Assembly: GCA_013911545.1 (NCBI GenBank)
Contig: JACETA010000013.1
Span: 1 to 14,380, forward strand
Direction: 5' to 3'
Length of the DNA stretch: 14,380 nt
Source: Chloroflexota bacterium
GTDB taxonomy: Bacteria; Chloroflexota; Dehalococcoidia; Lucifugimonadales; Lucifugimonadaceae
Each line of letters begins with the position of its first letter. The stretch's first letter is position 1. The translations under genes and the position numbers were made by a program. Shown one piece after another: positions 14,259-14,380 of this stretch. The notes beneath the pieces are model-generated. The model was given only the letters and a program-made list of their open reading frames with translations. It was not told the DNA's origin and searched no databases.

Positions 14259-14380
14259 AACTAAAAATATTTACAATTTTTTTAGTTATGATATTTTTAT
14301 CTTGTTCATCTGTGTCAGAAAAAATAAATAATGACCTTTCTATTATTGTAATATCATCAGACCATTCTGTAGGAGAAAAT
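14255..14380 (+). CDS. Lipoprotein, N-terminal part only (cut by the window edge)
   Basis: A reading frame opens at ATG 14255, overlapping the stop of the phosphotriesterase-family gene by 4 bases (ATGA), and stays open for 42 codons to the edge. The start MKLKIFTIFLVMIFLSCSS is a lipoprotein signal: two lysines, a hydrophobic stretch, then FLSC with Cys17 as the lipidation site. The -3 residue Phe is not the most usual choice. The mature part begins with a polar linker and then DLSIIVISSDHSVGEN, which looks like the first strand of an extracytoplasmic beta-sandwich domain. It could be a binding protein for the substrate handled by the two upstream enzymes, but too little is visible to name a family. 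Confidence 0.75.
   Translation, partial: MKLKIFTIFLVMIFLSCSSVSEKINNDLSIIVISSDHSVGEN

Noticed and set aside
1..14380. CRISPR array, insertion sequence, phage or integron signatures
   Set aside because: No regularly spaced repeats, transposase or integrase motifs or attachment-site duplications were seen; the tRNA 3' ends are not repeated elsewhere in the window.

Overview
The window reads as a compact, AT-rich (roughly one third G+C) bacterial chromosome segment with very short intergenic gaps. It uses the standard code (TGA, TAA and TAG all serve as stops). Gene content suggests a free-living aerobe: 2-oxoglutarate dehydrogenase E1 and E2, a complete riboflavin block in the order ribD-ribE-ribBA-ribH, a single-membrane-anchor signal peptidase, and a dCTP deaminase whose active-site region resembles the dUMP-forming type. 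Two enolase-superfamily sugar-acid dehydratase-like genes and a phosphotriesterase-family hydrolase make a marine Chloroflexota of the SAR202 kind my best guess, because expanded enolase-superfamily families are known there. That assignment is an inference from memory of protein families, not a search result; I hold it at about even odds.

Layout. Minus strand at the left edge: lepB, then tRNA-Lys(UUU), then a 27-codon membrane mini-gene ending at base 1. Divergent from lepB, a plus-strand run starts with a good promoter and contains dcd, ribD, ribE, ribBA, ribH, then tRNA-Gln(CUG) and tRNA-Glu(CUC) in tandem, then a D-2-hydroxyacid dehydrogenase; I see no terminator inside this run. After a 91-base gap with a TATAAT box and an 18-base direct repeat, a second run carries odhA, odhB and an enolase-superfamily gene fused to it by an 8-base overlap. 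uppP lies on the minus strand, end to end with that gene (no base between the two stop codons). Divergent from uppP, a third plus-strand run holds a second enolase-superfamily gene, a phosphotriesterase-family gene and the beginning of a lipoprotein gene cut by the right edge.

How the genes work together. dcd feeds dUMP/dTTP synthesis; ribBA, ribD, ribH and ribE carry all the ring-building steps from GTP and ribulose-5-phosphate to riboflavin (a separate phosphatase step is not in the window). odhA and odhB form two of the three components of the 2-oxoglutarate dehydrogenase complex; the E3 subunit must be elsewhere. The last run looks like a small catabolic cassette: a metal-dependent hydrolase or lactonase, a carboxylate dehydratase and an exported lipoprotein. 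Four same-strand junctions share an identical 8-base ATGNNTRR overlap and lack a Shine-Dalgarno motif, which fits translational coupling. No CRISPR array, insertion sequence, integrase or phage gene was seen. No gene-free stretch exceeds about 91 bases.
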